This document shows positions 62,601 through 64,000 of a stretch of DNA of 64,000 nucleotides, in pieces (within the stretch, counting starts at the first letter, position 1; every line of letters begins with the position of its first letter). The notes beneath the pieces were generated by a model. The model was not told the origin of the DNA, made no database searches, and was given only the letters and a program-made list of their open reading frames with translations. Position numbers and translations under genes: made by a program. This DNA is from Coturnix japonica (taxonomy: Eukaryota > Chordata > Aves > Galliformes > Phasianidae), in assembly GCF_001577835.2 (NCBI RefSeq), contig NC_029521.1, positions 24,415,527-24,479,526 on the forward strand, written 5' to 3'.

Positions 62601-64000
62601 GTTTCAGCAAATGACTTTTTTTTGTGTTAATTCACCTCCCAGTATACTTAAGAGTGAGACTTGTTAATCCCAAGTGCAGTTCAGTACTGTGGTTTGTGAT
62701 CATTTTTGGAAATCTGTATCCATAAGGGTCAAGTACTCATTTAATCAGGTGTGCAGAGCCAAAGACCTGATAGGATATAATGTCATCCTTATCAAAACCA
62801 GATGTATCCCCACTGGTAGATAGTTCTGTGTGATAGAATTTGCGTTCTATATGTTTTTGAAGAGAAAAATATTGAGAGGAAAAGTTAACAAGGGCATAAG
62901 TAAGTTCATCTTCAGAGCAGATGCTACTATTGTACTGTATTCAGCCATCCTGACAATACTTCTGAGATAACAAGCTTCTGTTTCCCATTTTATACAGATG
63001 CTGAAACTTGAGGCAAAAAGTTTAAGTGACTGAAATACCTCTTAATAGAAAGGTGATAAAAATGTCTTTCTAAGGTAGGAGGGTTAAGACAAACATCGTG
63101 CTGGGATTCAGATAGTCAGTATTCTTCCCTGCCATCTTTACTTGATGTTAAACTTCTGTTTTGCCCTCCCCTTTTGAAAGTCTTGAATGAACTCCCTGGA
63201 TTAAATTCTGTTGGTGAAAGTGGTTCTGGAATTTGAATTGACTTAGATTATGCAGGAAGTAGACAATACAGGGGAAAGGCCAGCAGCTTAAAAATACATT
63301 ATTAAATTACTGTGTGCTTTTTTAGCTTTCTCTGTTGTCCTCTTCTATTTTTACTCAATGGGTGTTGAAAGCAAGTGATGCTTAAATGCACAGTTGATCT
63401 GAGTGTGAAATGTTCTTGATAGCTGCATTCTTGCTGGGAGAAGGACAATGACCTGCGCTTGGTGACATAACTGTGTGTTTCACATTCCAAAATCCAGACT
63501 TAAGTTGTATGATTGTATCCTATTTATAGATCCTCCCAAGCACAGTGTTGACCACACTTTCAGTAAACTAACTGGAAATTGTTAAGCCAATGTGGGATTT
63601 ACATAGATATTATTTAAATGGAAGTACCATACCTTATAAGACGGGTACAGTCTTTATAGCCCTTAAAAGGAAAAAGTATGTACAGTTTTTTCTGGCGTTT
63701 CCACTTGACAATCATTTATTACAAACGCATTCCCAAGGAAATACTCTTTGGTTTTTTTTTTCTGAATTACTCCTAGCATTTCTCCCCCAATTTTACAAAC
63801 AAAAGTGCAATAAAGCAATAATCACTTCAGCTATATGTAATTAACACTAAATGGTGAACTGTGTCTGAACTATCTCTATCTTGGAAGCATATTTTTCTTT
63901 ATGTCAGTTTTCTTTTCCCTTCCAGTTTGGTTTCATTCTGGCACTGAGGCTCCAGCCTCCACTGTCTTGTGAAAGGAATTTTCCTTGGTTACGGATGAAG
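59639..64000 (+). other. NHLRC2 intron 5 (runs off window)
   Basis: 4.4 kb after the exon ending FGSSG. The expected next exon (GDILW...GTHQIW in the human protein) is not present. It holds a MIR-like fossil near 62980-63135, a (GTTTT)n run near 61515-61535 and a 173-codon minus-strand frame at 62089-62610 of unknown meaning. Confidence 0.7.
62980..63135 (-). mobile_element. MIR-like (CORE-SINE) fossil
   Basis: Plus strand reads tttcccattttatacagatg, ctgaaacttgaggcaaaaag, tttaagtgactgaaa, then about 50 bp later gctgggattcagatagtcag. This is the order of a reverse-complemented MIR (cccattttacagatgaggaaactgaggc, ttaagtgacttgcc, gctgggattcgaacccag). The first 55 bp match well by eye; the rest is weaker. 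Confidence 0.5.

Overview
The window is nuclear DNA from a bird, most likely a galliform such as chicken. The evidence is split vertebrate genes with GT-AG introns, several CR1 LINE copies with the avian-type 8-bp tail, no Alu or L1 elements, and a gene order (CASP7, PLEKHS1, DCLRE1A, NHLRC2) that matches human 10q25.3. In chicken this block is expected on chromosome 6; that placement is inferred from knowledge, not from the sequence.

Layout. Positions 1-5111 lie upstream of, or in an early intron of, CASP7; no coding exon was recognised there. Positions 5112-8343 (+) hold the last five coding exons of caspase-7, followed by a 3' UTR with an AATAAA signal near 9719. Positions 13347-24382 (+) hold PLEKHS1, rebuilt here as 13 coding exons including a newly proposed start exon. 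Positions 24383-34218 are a long intergenic stretch with one clear CR1 fragment. Positions 34219-46136 (-) hold complete DCLRE1A (SNM1A) in nine exons whose lengths sum to 970 codons. Positions 46824-59638 (+) hold the first five coding exons of NHLRC2, and the gene runs off the right edge. DCLRE1A and NHLRC2 are head to head with 687 bp between start codons, a shared promoter arrangement.

The genes do not form one pathway. CASP7 is an executioner protease of apoptosis. PLEKHS1 is a PH-domain adaptor. DCLRE1A is a 5' exonuclease of interstrand-crosslink repair. NHLRC2 is a thioredoxin-like/NHL-repeat protein. Their order is ancient synteny.

No prokaryote-like or wholly new system is visible. 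The points most worth a second look are: (1) a PDZ-like module at the PLEKHS1 C-terminus; (2) a YxxM motif kept in the otherwise diverged PLEKHS1 tail; (3) a short PLEKHS1 start exon found by phase and Kozak logic; (4) three CR1 fragments sitting within about 25 bp of splice donors; (5) a compact minus-strand promoter-plus-donor unit in NHLRC2 intron 2; (6) a perfect 26-bp inverted repeat with a third partial copy at 532-616; and (7) two MIR-like SINE fossils, which are rare in birds.
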